64,000 bases of DNA from Anaerolineae bacterium. GTDB lineage: Bacteria > Chloroflexota > Anaerolineae > Aggregatilineales > Phototrophicaceae. The position numbers were made by a program, and so were the translations under genes. Below the pieces are notes generated by a model. The model was not told the DNA's origin. It saw nothing but the letters and a program-made list of their open reading frames with translations, and ran no database searches. Location of the stretch: positions 124,001 to 188,000 of the forward strand of contig JALHQT010000001.1 in assembly GCA_022841825.1 (NCBI GenBank), written 5' to 3'. Below, in pieces: positions 1-10,450 of the stretch (the first letter of the stretch is position 1; each line of letters starts with the position of its first letter).

Positions 1-64
1 AAGAACGGGGTAGAGGGAATATCAAGTAACAAGTAAAACCCCTGTTAAACGCCTCTACAGGGTC

Positions 65-1054
65 TCAGAGCAGCATTTTTGCAAGCTCCGTAATCGTCGG
101 AACAAAACCACCATCCAGTCCAAAGCGTTCTCGGCGATACTTCTGCCAGAAGTGAATGACGGAGCCGCCATGAGGCTTCTCGCCACACTGCGCAAAGCAG
201 CTCCAGAAGTTTTCCTGCCTGTTCACCCCAAAGCTCTCTTTGTGATCATCATGAAACGGGCACAGTCCACGCCCTCGACCATCAAGGTCAACGAAGTGTG
301 AGACAAACTCCTCAACCGATACGGCATGTTTGATGCGTTCGGAAACCTGCCCGACATCGCCCGCAAGAAGTGCCTTCATCTCCTTAGGTTTCGGTGGAAG
401 TGGCTCTTTGGGAAGTTGTGCGACAACCGTGAGAATGTGCTTGTGGGATGCTCGTTCAAGATCGACAAAAAGTCCAAGTTGCGCTCGGATTGAGGCAGCA
501 AGAGGTGTTCCCTCAATCGTGACAAAGCCGTAGCGTTTCTTGTCCTTCTGGTGAATACCAAGAGGCAGCCGGACAAGTGAACCGGGACCCGTCTGCAATT
601 CGTCCTGGCGAGGATAAATTTCTCGGATTGAGGTGATGCTGTTTTCTTCCAGCAGGTGACGGGCGTACCGTCTGACTGCTCTACCTGGTAGGGGAGAGTC
701 AAGAAACAACCACAGATGACCGCCTCGGCGTGACTGCTCCAGATAAGCGGGAATCCCTTGGGTTGCCAAACTCAGGGTAAGGGTTTTCAAGTCCTGAAAG
801 CTCGGTTCGTCGTCGCCATCAAAGCAGAGCCATTTCGCGCGATTTTGCCCATCAAGTGCATATACGCCGATTGTCCGTTGTCCGCGTAAATGCTGCTCAA
901 TCGTCGCCTCGGTTAACGGGTACTTACGCGCAACATATGTGCCATCGGTAAGCTGCTCGGCAAAGTGTTCCCGTGTGTTGAAAAATGCTTCGGCGTATAT
1001 ATGGGTGAGGTCGGGATCGAGGGCTTCTTTGTGACGTTGCTCTGGTGGGGGCAT
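65..1054 (-). CDS. Primase-polymerase (AEP type) with C-terminal zinc finger
   Basis: Probable replication primase of a mobile element. The first two thirds resemble the archaeo-eukaryotic primase domain known from TOTE conflict systems: a region with CFDGDDE (acidic metal-binding cluster), then SRRGGHLWLF, typical of that fold. The last 70 residues hold a CHC2-like zinc finger (LCPFHDDH followed by WSCFAQCG). A homologue with the same two-part layout lies at 23564-24589 in element A. I chose the ATG at 1054 because it matches the start context of that homologue; a GTG at 1120 is possible but would run into the promoter region of the divergent gene at 1148. The gene stands alone here, with no ParA beside it, so its parent element may extend left of the window or be broken. 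Confidence 0.8.
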   Translation of the reverse strand: MPPPEQRHKEALDPDLTHIYAEAFFNTREHFAEQLTDGTYVARKYPLTEATIEQHLRGQRTIGVYALDGQNRAKWLCFDGDDEPSFQDLKTLTLSLATQGIPAYLEQSRRGGHLWLFLDSPLPGRAVRRYARHLLEENSITSIREIYPRQDELQTGPGSLVRLPLGIHQKDKKRYGFVTIEGTPLAASIRAQLGLFVDLERASHKHILTVVAQLPKEPLPPKPKEMKALLAGDVGQVSERIKHAVSVEEFVSHFVDLDGRGRGLCPFHDDHKESFGVNRQENFWSCFAQCGEKPHGGSVIHFWQKYRRERFGLDGGFVPTITELAKMLL

Positions 1055-1147
1055 AGAGCCACTATAGCAAACTGAGTATCCCAATGTTGAGACTGACTGC
1101 GCGTCCTGCCTACTTGACACAATAGGGGAGAGCGATACTATGCCTTC

Positions 1148-1726
1148 ATGACCGCTGCACCCGAAAAGTTATACTGTTATGTTGATGAAACAGGTCTGGA
1201 TGTTCGCAGTACCACATTTTGTGTCTCGGTGATTGTCGCCCAAGCCGACCGTGAGCAAATGGACCAAGAATTGCTTGCTATAGAGAAGGCTTCCGGGAAA
1301 AAAGAGAGAAAATGGCTGGATAGTAACGACGAACGTAGAGTGAGATACATGACCGACGTTCTCACCACACCTCTCTTTCACGGCAAGCTGTACTTTGCTC
1401 TGTATCCACCAACCAAAAACTATCTACCCAAGACGATACTGACGATTGCCCGTGCAATTCTGCGACACGCTCACACTGAAAACTACAAAGCCACGGTCTT
1501 TGTTGACGGCTTGCCCAAGAGCCGAATAGGATATGTCGGCACGGCGTTACGACGCCTCCGGGTTAAAACCGACAAGGTGCGAGGGATACGTAGTGAGACT
1601 GAAAGTGCTCTCATCCGTTTAGCTGACGCGCTCTGTGGCTTTGTCCGTGCAGCGAAAGAGGGGAGAGACGACCTCGGTGAACTTCTTGAGGTTGCTTTGG
1701 AACACAAGGTGATTGTGGAGTTGTAG
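1148..1726 (+). CDS. DUF3800 family protein
   Basis: A 192-residue protein of the DUF3800 family, thought to have an RNase H-like fold. Visible family marks are YVDETG near the N-terminus (first acidic residue), VFVDGLPKS in the middle (second acidic strand) and the C-terminal ESALIRLADALCGFVR, which matches the family's E/D-containing last helix. These proteins are common in phages, plasmids and defence islands and their activity is not established. It is divergent from the primase; TTGACA at 1114-1119 could be its -35 box. A short hairpin follows the stop. Function beyond a likely nucleic-acid role is unknown. Confidence 0.75.
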   Translation: MTAAPEKLYCYVDETGLDVRSTTFCVSVIVAQADREQMDQELLAIEKASGKKERKWLDSNDERRVRYMTDVLTTPLFHGKLYFALYPPTKNYLPKTILTIARAILRHAHTENYKATVFVDGLPKSRIGYVGTALRRLRVKTDKVRGIRSETESALIRLADALCGFVRAAKEGRDDLGELLEVALEHKVIVEL

Positions 1727-1737
1727 AAACGCGAAGA

Positions 1738-1760
1738 GGCAACCGTGATAGTTGCCCCTT
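1738..1760 (+). terminator. Hairpin after the DUF3800 gene
   Basis: GGCAAC, a 7-nt loop, then GTTGCC and a weakly T-rich run, starting 12 bases after the stop codon. Probable rho-independent terminator, with a short stem. Confidence 0.5.
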
Positions 1761-1896
1761 GTGTAACCAACGTTTGAAGTTGGAGCAGCCTATTCTTTTT
1801 TCAAAGACACCCGCCATAAGTGGCAGTTTTCAGCTGATATTTACTTGGAATGTAGCACACTGAAAGAGTACCTGTCAAATGTATTCACTTCACGGG

Positions 1897-2042
1897 CAGG
1901 GCAAACGCATTAAAAGTGAGCTTGCGACCAAAAGGGTTCAGAACGTGTCGTATAAACGTGAATTCTCGCGTCCGAGACGGTAGGTCCACTAAGCCTTTAT
2001 GTCCTCTCATTGACATGACGGAATTCTGATGCGTTTGCCCTG
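1897..2042. repeat. MITE-like element, 146 bp, 14-bp perfect terminal inverted repeats
   Basis: CAGGGCAAACGCAT at 1897-1910 is repeated as its exact reverse complement at 2029-2042. No coding capacity lies between. The size and ends fit a miniature inverted-repeat transposable element. I see no clear target duplication. This is the only notable content of the 429-base gap between the DUF3800 gene and the SIR2 gene. Confidence 0.5.
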
Positions 2043-2155
2043 GCGGATCTCCGAATGGAATAGCATATAAACGAACTCTACGCTAGAATCGACCGACATT
2101 GATCGGCTCCTTCAAATTGACCAATTTAATGTGAAGATGTCGAGGAGAAATCGCG

Positions 2156-3070
2156 GTGGTAGTAGTGCCAAAGCAAGATTTCGGATTGAGTGATCGCGAT
2201 TGGCGTACTCTCTTGGACCGAATAGACAATGGGACTTGTACCCCTTTTATTGGTGCAGGAGCATGCGTGCCCAAATTACCCGGCGGTAGCAGCATTGCCA
2301 AAAAATGGGCAGACGATAATAACTACCCATTTAAGAAAGACTACGAGCGTGAGAACCTAATACAGGTAGCCCAGTATCTTGCCATTGTGCATGGTGGTGA
2401 GAATGTGCGCCCTAAAGAGATACTTCTTCAAGACAACTTTAGAAAGCTGGATTATCCTGACTTTACAACCCCTAGCGAGGCGCATGGTATCTTTGCGGCT
2501 TTGCCAATCTCAGTGTATATCACAACGAACTATGATGACTTTATGACAAAAGCCCTTTTGGCAGCAGGTAAAGTGCCCGAATCGGTGTTATGTCAATGGA
2601 ATGCCAGTCTACGAGGAAAAAAAACCATCTTCGATAGGGATGATTTTGAACCAGACCCTCAAAAACCCGTGGTATTCCATCTGCATGGACATAAAGATAA
2701 CGTCCAGTCGCTGGTGCTGACCGAGGAAGATTACATAGATTTCTTAGTTCAATTGTCTAAGGGCAGCAGCTTGATCCCGCCCTTTATTCAACAATGCCTA
2801 GTAGAAAATACGATTCTCTTTATTGGCTATAGCTTGAAAGACATTAATTTTCGCGTGCTCTTTCGAAGCGTGCTCAATACTGTTGACAAAGGTCAACGGC
2901 GGTTTAGTTTCACACTTCAATTCCCAGAGTCCGATTACGATGCTGACGTCAAAGAGTATCTCGGTAAGTATTTCAAGGATCTGAAAATCAACGTCGCCTG
3001 GGGATCAGCAGAGGACTTCTCCTTAGAGCTTTACAGGCGTTGGAAGGACTACATGCATGGTAAGCCGTGA
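2156..3070 (+). CDS. SIR2-like domain protein, first gene of defence operon
   Basis: A 304-residue SIR2-like (SIR2_2 type) protein. The Rossmann nucleotide-binding start is FIGAGA near residue 31, followed by TTNYDDF near residue 123 and HLHGH near 175, the positions of the catalytic Asn and His in NAD-hydrolysing SIR2 domains. In phage defence such domains deplete NAD+ once triggered. The GTG start at 2156 is preceded by GAGGAGAAA. The 3' end overlaps the next gene by 14 bases, so translation is probably coupled to the nSTAND-HsdM fusion. It has no extra sensor domain of its own, so I infer that it is the effector and the downstream STAND protein the switch. Activity is inferred from the fold only. 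Confidence 0.85.
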   Translation: MVVVPKQDFGLSDRDWRTLLDRIDNGTCTPFIGAGACVPKLPGGSSIAKKWADDNNYPFKKDYERENLIQVAQYLAIVHGGENVRPKEILLQDNFRKLDYPDFTTPSEAHGIFAALPISVYITTNYDDFMTKALLAAGKVPESVLCQWNASLRGKKTIFDRDDFEPDPQKPVVFHLHGHKDNVQSLVLTEEDYIDFLVQLSKGSSLIPPFIQQCLVENTILFIGYSLKDINFRVLFRSVLNTVDKGQRRFSFTLQFPESDYDADVKEYLGKYFKDLKINVAWGSAEDFSLELYRRWKDYMHGKP

Positions 3071-5852
3071 GAATCCTTATCCGGGTCCGCGCCCGTTTAG
3101 GAATACTCCAGATGATATTCGTCGTTTCTTTGGGCGGCGCAGAGAACAGCGCGACATTCAATCCCTTGTCATTGCTCAACGAAATGTATTGCTTTACGGG
3201 AAATCAGGCACAGGCAAAACATCTCTGCTAAATGCTGGGTTGATTCCTGCATTACAGCAGCGTGGGTTACAGGTACTATCCGTTGCTCGAGTTCAAGGGG
3301 TGATACCAGAAGCAAACAAGCTCCCCAATGGAACAAACATCTACATCCAGAATGTTCTGAGTGGTTGGAAGGAAAACACCGAGCATAAAACCCTCGTTGA
3401 TTATCTTGCCGAAATGGAACACCATACCGATGCCGACGGATATAGACTTCGACGTGTCGTCATCTTTGATCAGTTTGAAGAGCTATTTACAAACTATCCG
3501 CTTTACTGGAAACATCGACTCGGGTTCTTCGAGCAGGTTCGAGCAGCGCTAGAGGCGGACGATGCTTTGCGAATCTTGTTCATCATGCGCGAGGACTACA
3601 TTGCAGAGCTCGACAATCAGTACGCAGATTTGATGCCAAATCGGATGAGTGTGAGGTTTCGCCTCGAACGGTTGGGACGTGACCAAGCGCTTCAAGCCAT
3701 CATTCAACCTCTCAACAACACAGGTCGACAGTTCGTCAACCAGGCGGAAGAAGCTCTCGTTGATAAATTGTTAGCGGTTCAACCCACTGGTGAGGTGATA
3801 AGTTCGGAAGCGGGTCTAGAGCAGTTTGTCGAACCTGTGGTACTTCAAGTTGTTTGTCAAAATCTATGGGATGAGTTAGAGAATGCAGGTTTAGGCAATA
3901 TTGGGCTCGATGAAGTTGAGACATATGCACAAGTTAACGATGCATTGCTGCGGTTTTACGATGATTGCATCCGAGAAACTGTCGAGGCTACCGGCGTTAA
4001 TGAGCAGCGAATTCGTGATTGGTTCGAGGAACATCTGATAACACCTGCGGGAACCCGAAAATTCATCCATTGGAGTGAAATTATTCAGAGTGGAATCACT
4101 GAGATGGTGGCGAGAAAATTGCAGGATCGACATATCATACGAGGTGAGCGCCGAGAAAATGACCTGTGGCTAGAATTAGTTCATGATCGCTTTATCGAGC
4201 CGATCCGGGAGTCAAACAAGCTCTTTCTCGAACGAAGCTTAAAGAAGAATATTGAACAGGTATCAGTTGTTAGACTTCAAAGTGAACAGATTCAACAACG
4301 ATATGAGGACCAGCTTTCACTTGAAAGCCGGTTGTGGGAAGCTGCTGATGTTCTTCGGGCAAACAGCAGGTTGCGTGCTTCAGAATATTCAACTCCGGTT
4401 TTGGGGCTAATTTTCCTGCGTTTTGCTGACCACAAATTTGCTCGTGTCGAACGAGAAGTGAAAGCCCAAAAGGGGAAACGCCGGACAATTGATAAATCAG
4501 AATACCTCTCTATCCCTGGCGTAGTCTACGTTTCTGAGGATGCTCGATATCAACGCCTTTTGGAACTTCCAGAAGGCGAGAATATTGGGCGCGCAGTTAA
4601 TCGCGCCATGGAGGTAATTGCCGAAGATAACGAGAAGCTGCGGGAGGCACTACCAAGAACATACAACCGCTTTGATAATGACACCTTGGTTGAACTGCTG
4701 AAGATATTCAACCGCATTCCCCCTGACATCGAAGGTGATGCTTTCGGCAGGATCTACGAGTATTTTCTGGGAAATTTCGCTCGTAGCGAAGGTCAGAAGG
4801 GGGGCGAATTCTTCACCCCTATTTCCTTGGTCAAGCTGATCGTCGAAATAATCGAGCCATTTGGGGGACGTATCTTCGATCCAGCTTGTGGCAGCGGTGG
4901 AATGTTCGTCCAAAGTGCCAGATTTGTTGAGGAACATCAAGGTAATCCCACTGACAGAATCAGCATATTTGGTCAAGATCGGGTCAATGAAACGATACGC
5001 TTAGCTCAGATGAATCTTGCTGTCCATGGATTAGAAGGTGAAATTCGGTCAAGAAACTCATACTACCAGAAGCACCCCTTACATGGGCATTTCGATTATG
5101 TGATGGCAAATCCACCCTTCAACGTGGATAAAATCGATAAAGACAAACTCAAAGATGATACTACTCGCTTTCCCTTTGGGATGCCGGCAGTAAACAATGG
5201 CAATTACATTTGGATTCAACTCTTCTATTCGGCGCTAAACGAACACGGACGTGCAGGCTTTGTTATGCCGAACTCCGCTGCGGATGCTCGCGCTTCAGAG
5301 GCGCAAATACGACAGAAGCTAATTGAGACAGGTACAGTCGATGTTATGGTAACGACCAGTCCCAATTTGTTCTATACGGTACCTCTTTCTAGTACATTGT
5401 GGTTTCTGGACAAAGCAAAACCATATACAGCTCAGCGCAATACTGTTCTTTTCATTGATGCTCGCGATATTTTCGTACAGGTTGATCGTTCCCATCGTGC
5501 CTATACACCCTCACAGATTGAGTTCGTTTCGAATATTGTTCGCCTGTACCGAGGTGAGATGCCAGAAACAACTGATGGCAGCAGCGAAATGATGAGCCGA
5601 TTCTTCCCAAACGGTACCTATGAGAACATCCCGGGGCGGTGTCATGTTGCAACATTAGATGAGATAAAATCCCAAGGTTGGAGCTTGAATCCGGGACGTT
5701 ACGTAGGTGTTGCTCCACGCCCAGTGGAAGAGTTTGTTTTTCGCGAAAGACTCGAGGAGTTAAGAGAACAGCTAACGTTACTCAACGCCGAAGCCCATGA
5801 GCTAGAAACTAAAATCGATCTCAATCTTCAGCAGCTTCTCGGGTTGGATTGA
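3057..5852 (+). CDS. hsdM: nSTAND NTPase fused to type I methyltransferase subunit HsdM
   Basis: One uninterrupted frame of 931 codons. Residues 1 to about 400 form an nSTAND1-type NTPase: the N-terminal PYPGPRPF signature, Walker [10 protein letters not shown] at 48-56, Walker [10 protein letters not shown] near 134-142, then an arm rich in helices ending in [13 protein letters not shown]. From about residue 410 the protein is an ordinary HsdM: the helical N-terminal domain ([16 protein letters not shown]), EFFTP, the SAM-binding FDPACGSGG near 607 and the catalytic NPPF at 685. Known HsdM proteins are near 500 residues and carry no STAND module. The gene overlaps the SIR2 gene and is followed three bases later by hsdS. 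I infer a protein that both methylates DNA within a type I complex and senses a trigger through NTP-driven switching. No frameshift or stop lies at the joint near 4260-4340. Confidence 0.88.
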   Translation: MVSRENPYPGPRPFRNTPDDIRRFFGRRREQRDIQSLVIAQRNVLLYGKSGTGKTSLLNAGLIPALQQRGLQVLSVARVQGVIPEANKLPNGTNIYIQNVLSGWKENTEHKTLVDYLAEMEHHTDADGYRLRRVVIFDQFEELFTNYPLYWKHRLGFFEQVRAALEADDALRILFIMREDYIAELDNQYADLMPNRMSVRFRLERLGRDQALQAIIQPLNNTGRQFVNQAEEALVDKLLAVQPTGEVISSEAGLEQFVEPVVLQVVCQNLWDELENAGLGNIGLDEVETYAQVNDALLRFYDDCIRETVEATGVNEQRIRDWFEEHLITPAGTRKFIHWSEIIQSGITEMVARKLQDRHIIRGERRENDLWLELVHDRFIEPIRESNKLFLERSLKKNIEQVSVVRLQSEQIQQRYEDQLSLESRLWEAADVLRANSRLRASEYSTPVLGLIFLRFADHKFARVEREVKAQKGKRRTIDKSEYLSIPGVVYVSEDARYQRLLELPEGENIGRAVNRAMEVIAEDNEKLREALPRTYNRFDNDTLVELLKIFNRIPPDIEGDAFGRIYEYFLGNFARSEGQKGGEFFTPISLVKLIVEIIEPFGGRIFDPACGSGGMFVQSARFVEEHQGNPTDRISIFGQDRVNETIRLAQMNLAVHGLEGEIRSRNSYYQKHPLHGHFDYVMANPPFNVDKIDKDKLKDDTTRFPFGMPAVNNGNYIWIQLFYSALNEHGRAGFVMPNSAADARASEAQIRQKLIETGTVDVMVTTSPNLFYTVPLSSTLWFLDKAKPYTAQRNTVLFIDARDIFVQVDRSHRAYTPSQIEFVSNIVRLYRGEMPETTDGSSEMMSRFFPNGTYENIPGRCHVATLDEIKSQGWSLNPGRYVGVAPRPVEEFVFRERLEELREQLTLLNAEAHELETKIDLNLQQLLGLD

Positions 5853-5855
5853 CTG

Positions 5856-7100
5856 ATGTCCAAGATACAGTGGAAGAAACATCGCTTTGGGGATAAGGTT
5901 CGGCTTCTGTCTGGAGGCACACCATCTAAACGCATTTCCGAGTACTGGAATGGTGATATTCCTTGGGTAAGCCCTAAAGATATGAAGGTCGGGCGACTAT
6001 ATGACACAGAAGACCATATATCAGAGTTAGGTGCGGCAAACGGGACTCGTCTGGTGCCAGCGGGCACGATATTTATCGTGGTACGTGGAATGATTCTTGC
6101 CAACGATTTTCCCGTTTCAATGGCGATGCGCACACTTGCGTTCAACCAGGATATTAAAGCTTTAGAGCTTGCGGACGACGTAGATAGCCATTTTATGTAC
6201 TACTGGCTACTTGAAAATAGCTATGAACTACGTGGACTTGCGGACGAAGCAGCCCATGGTACAAAGAGAATTCAAAGTGATCGTTTGGAAAGCTTCCCAC
6301 TTCGCTTACCTCCGTATGAAATTCAACTGAAGATCGCTGATATTCTCTCTAACTATGATGATTTAATTGAAATTAACAAGCGTCGCATACAAGTACTTGA
6401 ACAAGCGTCAACTGATTTGTATCAGGAATGGTTTGTTCATTTTCGTTTTCCGGGATATGAAGGGAAGTCTGAAGAAAGTAACCTCTCTACTAGAACACCC
6501 GATCAATGGGAAACGAAGAGCTTTTCTCAGATCGCTGAATTTATTAATGGTTTCGCATTTAAGCCTTGGCACTGGGGAGACTCAGGGAAACCAATTGTAA
6601 AGATTGCGGAACTAAAGGGAGGGATTACTGTAAAGACACCATTTAATGATGGCGACAAAGTGCCGTCAAGATACCATATAACGAGTGGTGATCTCTTGTT
6701 TTCTTGGTCAGCCCATCTTGATGCTTACATATGGCTCCACGGCGACGCACTTCTAAATCAGCACATATTTCTTGTTGTACCATTCGCTGAAAACGATAAA
6801 TATTTCGTGTATTTTTCTCTAAAGAAGGAAATGGATTATTTCCGGCAGATGAGTCTTGGCACGACTATGAAGCATATAAAACGCTCCGCTTTGGACTATG
6901 TAAAAACACTTGTACCTCCATACGAATATCGTGTGATGTTTTCCGAAAAGGTCACGCCAATGTTCGATCAAATCATTACTTTGTCGGAAAGAAATAGACA
7001 GCTTAGACACACCCGAGACTTGTTGCTGCCCGGAGTCATCACAGGCAACATCGACATTTCAAATTTGACTCTTGATACAGAAGAAGTGCTTGAAATATGA
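5856..7100 (+). CDS. hsdS: Type I restriction specificity subunit HsdS
   Basis: A 414-residue specificity subunit with two target-recognition domains. The first begins WKKHRFGDKVRLLSGGTP and ends in the conserved helix LPPYEIQLKIADILSNYDD; the second runs from about residue 215 (ETKSFSQIAEFINGF) to VPPYEYRVMFSEKVTP. It sets the DNA sequence recognised by both modification and restriction. It starts 3 bases after hsdM and its stop overlaps hsdR by 4 bases (ATGA), so the operon is translationally coupled. The recognition sequence cannot be read from the protein. Full length for the family. Confidence 0.92.
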   Translation: MSKIQWKKHRFGDKVRLLSGGTPSKRISEYWNGDIPWVSPKDMKVGRLYDTEDHISELGAANGTRLVPAGTIFIVVRGMILANDFPVSMAMRTLAFNQDIKALELADDVDSHFMYYWLLENSYELRGLADEAAHGTKRIQSDRLESFPLRLPPYEIQLKIADILSNYDDLIEINKRRIQVLEQASTDLYQEWFVHFRFPGYEGKSEESNLSTRTPDQWETKSFSQIAEFINGFAFKPWHWGDSGKPIVKIAELKGGITVKTPFNDGDKVPSRYHITSGDLLFSWSAHLDAYIWLHGDALLNQHIFLVVPFAENDKYFVYFSLKKEMDYFRQMSLGTTMKHIKRSALDYVKTLVPPYEYRVMFSEKVTPMFDQIITLSERNRQLRHTRDLLLPGVITGNIDISNLTLDTEEVLEI

Positions 7101-10100
7101 ACCGGCACCAAGATTCTGAAAATGCGTTGGAAGATGCAGTAATTGCTCTTTTTGAGAGCGAGCTTTCATTCGAAGCTATTTACGCTGAGCATGAAATTCT
7201 TGGTGATAAGGGAACTTTGGGGCGTGAAACCTTAGATGAAGTTGTTCTCGTTAAGTGGTTACGTCCGGCACTCTATAGTATCAATCCACAACTTTCTTCT
7301 GAAGCGGTGGAAAGTGCTGTTGAAGAACTGCGGCGTGTCCGTAGTGCTATGGATATGGCTGAAGCTAATCGGGAAATCCATGTATTTCTGAGAGATGGCA
7401 TCAAGGTTCACTTGCGCCACGATGATGGCAGCGTGGATGAAGAGCGTGTTCGGATCATTGATTGGAATACGCCAAGCAATAACGAGTTTCTGTTGGTTCA
7501 GCAATTCTGGGTACTTAGTCTCAACGGATTGTATAAGCGCCGTGCCGATTTGGTCGTTTTCATCAACGGATTGCCTCTTGTCTTTATCGAATTGAAAGCA
7601 TCACACCGCCGTGTGCAAAACGCTTTTCAGGGCAATTTACGCGACTATCGAGACACAATCTCTCATATCTTCTGGTACAACGCCTTCATTATTCTATCCA
7701 ATGGACGACACAGCCAAATCGGTACAGTCACAGCTGAGTGGGAACAGTTCGGAGACTGGAAGAAGCTTGACAGTGAGCGTGAGGAAGACAGTATCAGCCT
7801 CGAAACAATGATTCGGGGGACCTGCGAAAAATCACGCCTGCTGGATTTGATTGAAAACTTCCTCCTATTCAAAGAAGCACCAAGTGGGCTGCAAAAGCTG
7901 CTTGCCAAGAATCACCAGTATCTTGGCGTGAATAATGCGGTCGATGCTGTTGAGCGGCTGGGGGATAATCGCGGGAAATTGGGTGTGTTTTGGCATACTC
8001 AAGGCAGCGGTAAGTCTCTATCAATGATTTTCTTTGCGCAGAAAGTGTTACGTCGTATTCCAGGTAACTGGACATTCTTGATTGTGACGGATCGGCTGGA
8101 GCTTGATGAGCAGATATATAAGAATTTCGCCGATGTTGGTGTAGTTCCGCGCCTAAAAGGGCGCGAGAATGATCTCCAAGCACAAACAGGTGATGATCTG
8201 AAGCGTATGTTGCGCGGAGATCAACGTTACATCTTCACACTCATTCAAAAGTTTCACACTCGTGATGGTGAGTGGCTGTACCCCGTACTGTCATATCGTG
8301 ATGACATTATCGTCATAACGGATGAAGCGCATCGCAGTCAATACGCTCAGTTTGCGGCAAACATGCGCCGAGCATTACCTAATGCAGCCTTTATTGGTTT
8401 CACTGGTACACCGCTGATCGCCCGTGAGCAGGAAAAGACGAGAGAAATTTTCGGCGATTATGTCAGTGTCTATAATTTCCGACAGTCTATTCAGGACGGA
8501 GCCACCGTTCCTCTCTACTATGAGAATCGGATTCCCCAGTTACAACTGACAAATGAAGCTCTAAACGAAGAACTTGATCTTCTGCTTGATGATATGATGC
8601 TTGAGTTAGAGCAGGAGGACAAAGTTGAGCGTGAGTTCGCACGAGAATACCATCTCATCACGAGGGACGATCGTCTAGAGACTATTGCAGCAGATATTGC
8701 TGCACACTATGCCGATCGTGGTTTCGCCGGACAGGACTACAGAAGCAAAGCGATGGTGGTCTGCATTGACAAACTGACCACTGTTCGACTGTATAACAAA
8801 GTTCAAAAGTACTGGAGGCAGTTGACGGAACAGCTTGAGATTGAATTAGTTACAGCTAGTGATGTTGAGCGTAGAACAACTTTGTTGAAAAAACTTGATT
8901 TCATGCGCGAAACAGATATGGCAGTGGTCTTATCTCAGGCTCAAAATGAGATCGCCGACTTCAAATCGCGTGGCATTGATATCACCCCTCATAGGCAGCG
9001 TATCGTACAAGATGACCTCGCTACAGACTTCAAGAATCCCGAGAATCCTTTTCGAGTAGTTTTTGTATGTGCGATGTGGATGACTGGCTTTGATGCTCCA
9101 TCTTGTTCCACAATCTATCTCGACAAGCCAATGCGCAATCATACATTGATGCAAACAATTGCACGGGCAAACCGTGTTTTTAAGGAAAAGCAAGATGGAT
9201 TGATTGTGGACTACATAGGTGTTTTCCGTGATTTGGAGAAAGCGCTTGCAATATACGGTTCAGCTTCCGGTGGTGGAATTGAAGAGGGTGATGTCCCTGT
9301 TCAGTCCAAAGAACATCGTACTGGAGAGTTGCAGAGAGCTATCAACATCGCTGTCGAATTCTGTACGCGGCTTGGTATCGATCTTGCATCCATAGATGCG
9401 GCAAGAGGTTTTGAAAGAGAAAAGCTCAAATACCAAGCTGTCGACGCTGTTCTAGTGAATGATGAAACTAAGCTCCACTTCTTTGATCTGACCAGAGAAC
9501 TTGACCGTCTTTATCGGTCTATCCTCCCCGATTCTCACGCAATTGAATTTGCATCAACAGTCAGGTTAATGAATATTGTCGCTAAAGCCATTATTGCTGA
9601 AATCCCCGACGCTGATATTTCCCTCGTACAAGATACGGTAGAGCAGCTACTTGATCGCTCAATCACTGCGGAGCGCTATATAATTTCAACCGCTAACCAA
9701 AACCAAGAGCAAAGAGTTGATCTGAGCCAGATAGACTTCGATGCACTTCAGGCTAAATTTGAGCAAGGCTATAAGCGTACTGCAGCAGAGAAACTGCGTA
9801 CCGCTATAAATGGGAAATTACGGCGAATGATTAGGCAAAACAGGACCCGATTGGATTATCAAACGACGTTTCAACACCTAATTGATGATTACAATAGCGG
9901 AGCCGTCAATGTCGATCACTATTTTGACAACCTAATTATTTTTGCAGATCGATTGGAAAAAGAAGCTGCGCGGGGTGGACAAGAGCACCTTGATGAAGAG
10001 GAGTTGGCTTTATTCGATCTTCTCATGCGGCATAATCTAGCTCTCTCTCAGCAAGAAATTGAAGTCGTCAAACAAATTGCCCGAGAAATTTTGGTAACCT

Positions 10101-10303
10101 TGAAACGCGATAAGTTAGTACTTGATTGGCGAAGACGACAGCAAACACGTGAGGCAGTGCGCGTAAGCATCAAAATTGCCCTTGATCAATTGCCGGATAA
10201 ATATGACAAAAGCCTTTATGATGAAAAATGCAAAGATGTTTATCAACATATCTACGAATCGTATTTCGGCGTGGGTCTCAGCATTTATGATATAGCTGCA
10301 TAA
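7097..10303 (+). CDS. hsdR: Type I restriction endonuclease subunit HsdR
   Basis: A 1068-residue motor and nuclease subunit. The N-terminal PD-(D/E)xK nuclease is visible as RRADLVVFINGLPLVFIELKAS (Asp near 150, ELK near 165). The SF2 translocase has Walker A TQGSGKS near 300, DEAH near 408, the TGTP motif and a C-terminal helicase lobe with MWMTGFDAPSCSTIY and IARANR. It would cut unmodified DNA after ATP-driven translocation when joined to HsdM2-HsdS. All key motifs are intact, so the restriction part looks functional. It is the last gene of the four-gene SIR2/STAND-HsdM/HsdS/HsdR operon; the next feature downstream is an insertion-sequence end at 10407. Confidence 0.92.
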   Translation: MNRHQDSENALEDAVIALFESELSFEAIYAEHEILGDKGTLGRETLDEVVLVKWLRPALYSINPQLSSEAVESAVEELRRVRSAMDMAEANREIHVFLRDGIKVHLRHDDGSVDEERVRIIDWNTPSNNEFLLVQQFWVLSLNGLYKRRADLVVFINGLPLVFIELKASHRRVQNAFQGNLRDYRDTISHIFWYNAFIILSNGRHSQIGTVTAEWEQFGDWKKLDSEREEDSISLETMIRGTCEKSRLLDLIENFLLFKEAPSGLQKLLAKNHQYLGVNNAVDAVERLGDNRGKLGVFWHTQGSGKSLSMIFFAQKVLRRIPGNWTFLIVTDRLELDEQIYKNFADVGVVPRLKGRENDLQAQTGDDLKRMLRGDQRYIFTLIQKFHTRDGEWLYPVLSYRDDIIVITDEAHRSQYAQFAANMRRALPNAAFIGFTGTPLIAREQEKTREIFGDYVSVYNFRQSIQDGATVPLYYENRIPQLQLTNEALNEELDLLLDDMMLELEQEDKVEREFAREYHLITRDDRLETIAADIAAHYADRGFAGQDYRSKAMVVCIDKLTTVRLYNKVQKYWRQLTEQLEIELVTASDVERRTTLLKKLDFMRETDMAVVLSQAQNEIADFKSRGIDITPHRQRIVQDDLATDFKNPENPFRVVFVCAMWMTGFDAPSCSTIYLDKPMRNHTLMQTIARANRVFKEKQDGLIVDYIGVFRDLEKALAIYGSASGGGIEEGDVPVQSKEHRTGELQRAINIAVEFCTRLGIDLASIDAARGFEREKLKYQAVDAVLVNDETKLHFFDLTRELDRLYRSILPDSHAIEFASTVRLMNIVAKAIIAEIPDADISLVQDTVEQLLDRSITAERYIISTANQNQEQRVDLSQIDFDALQAKFEQGYKRTAAEKLRTAINGKLRRMIRQNRTRLDYQTTFQHLIDDYNSGAVNVDHYFDNLIIFADRLEKEAARGGQEHLDEEELALFDLLMRHNLALSQQEIEVVKQIAREILVTLKRDKLVLDWRRRQQTREAVRVSIKIALDQLPDKYDKSLYDEKCKDVYQHIYESYFGVGLSIYDIAA

Positions 10304-10406
10304 GTCTTATATCTTGTTGCCTCAACTGCTTCGAGAGTCGCTATCGTTCTCGGTCCTCCAAATGTGTTATCCCCATTTCCGCTATTTCGACATCACATCG
10401 CACAAC

Positions 10407-10440
10407 AATTCAGCGTGTTGAAAAAGTCGTCAGGTGACTG
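10407..10440 (+). repeat. Left terminal inverted repeat of IS1182-like unit
   Basis: Pairs with 14154-14188 over about 34 bases with a handful of mismatches; core GTTGAAAAAGTCG is identical. Confidence 0.65.
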
Positions 10441-10450
10441 AGCTGTTTCA

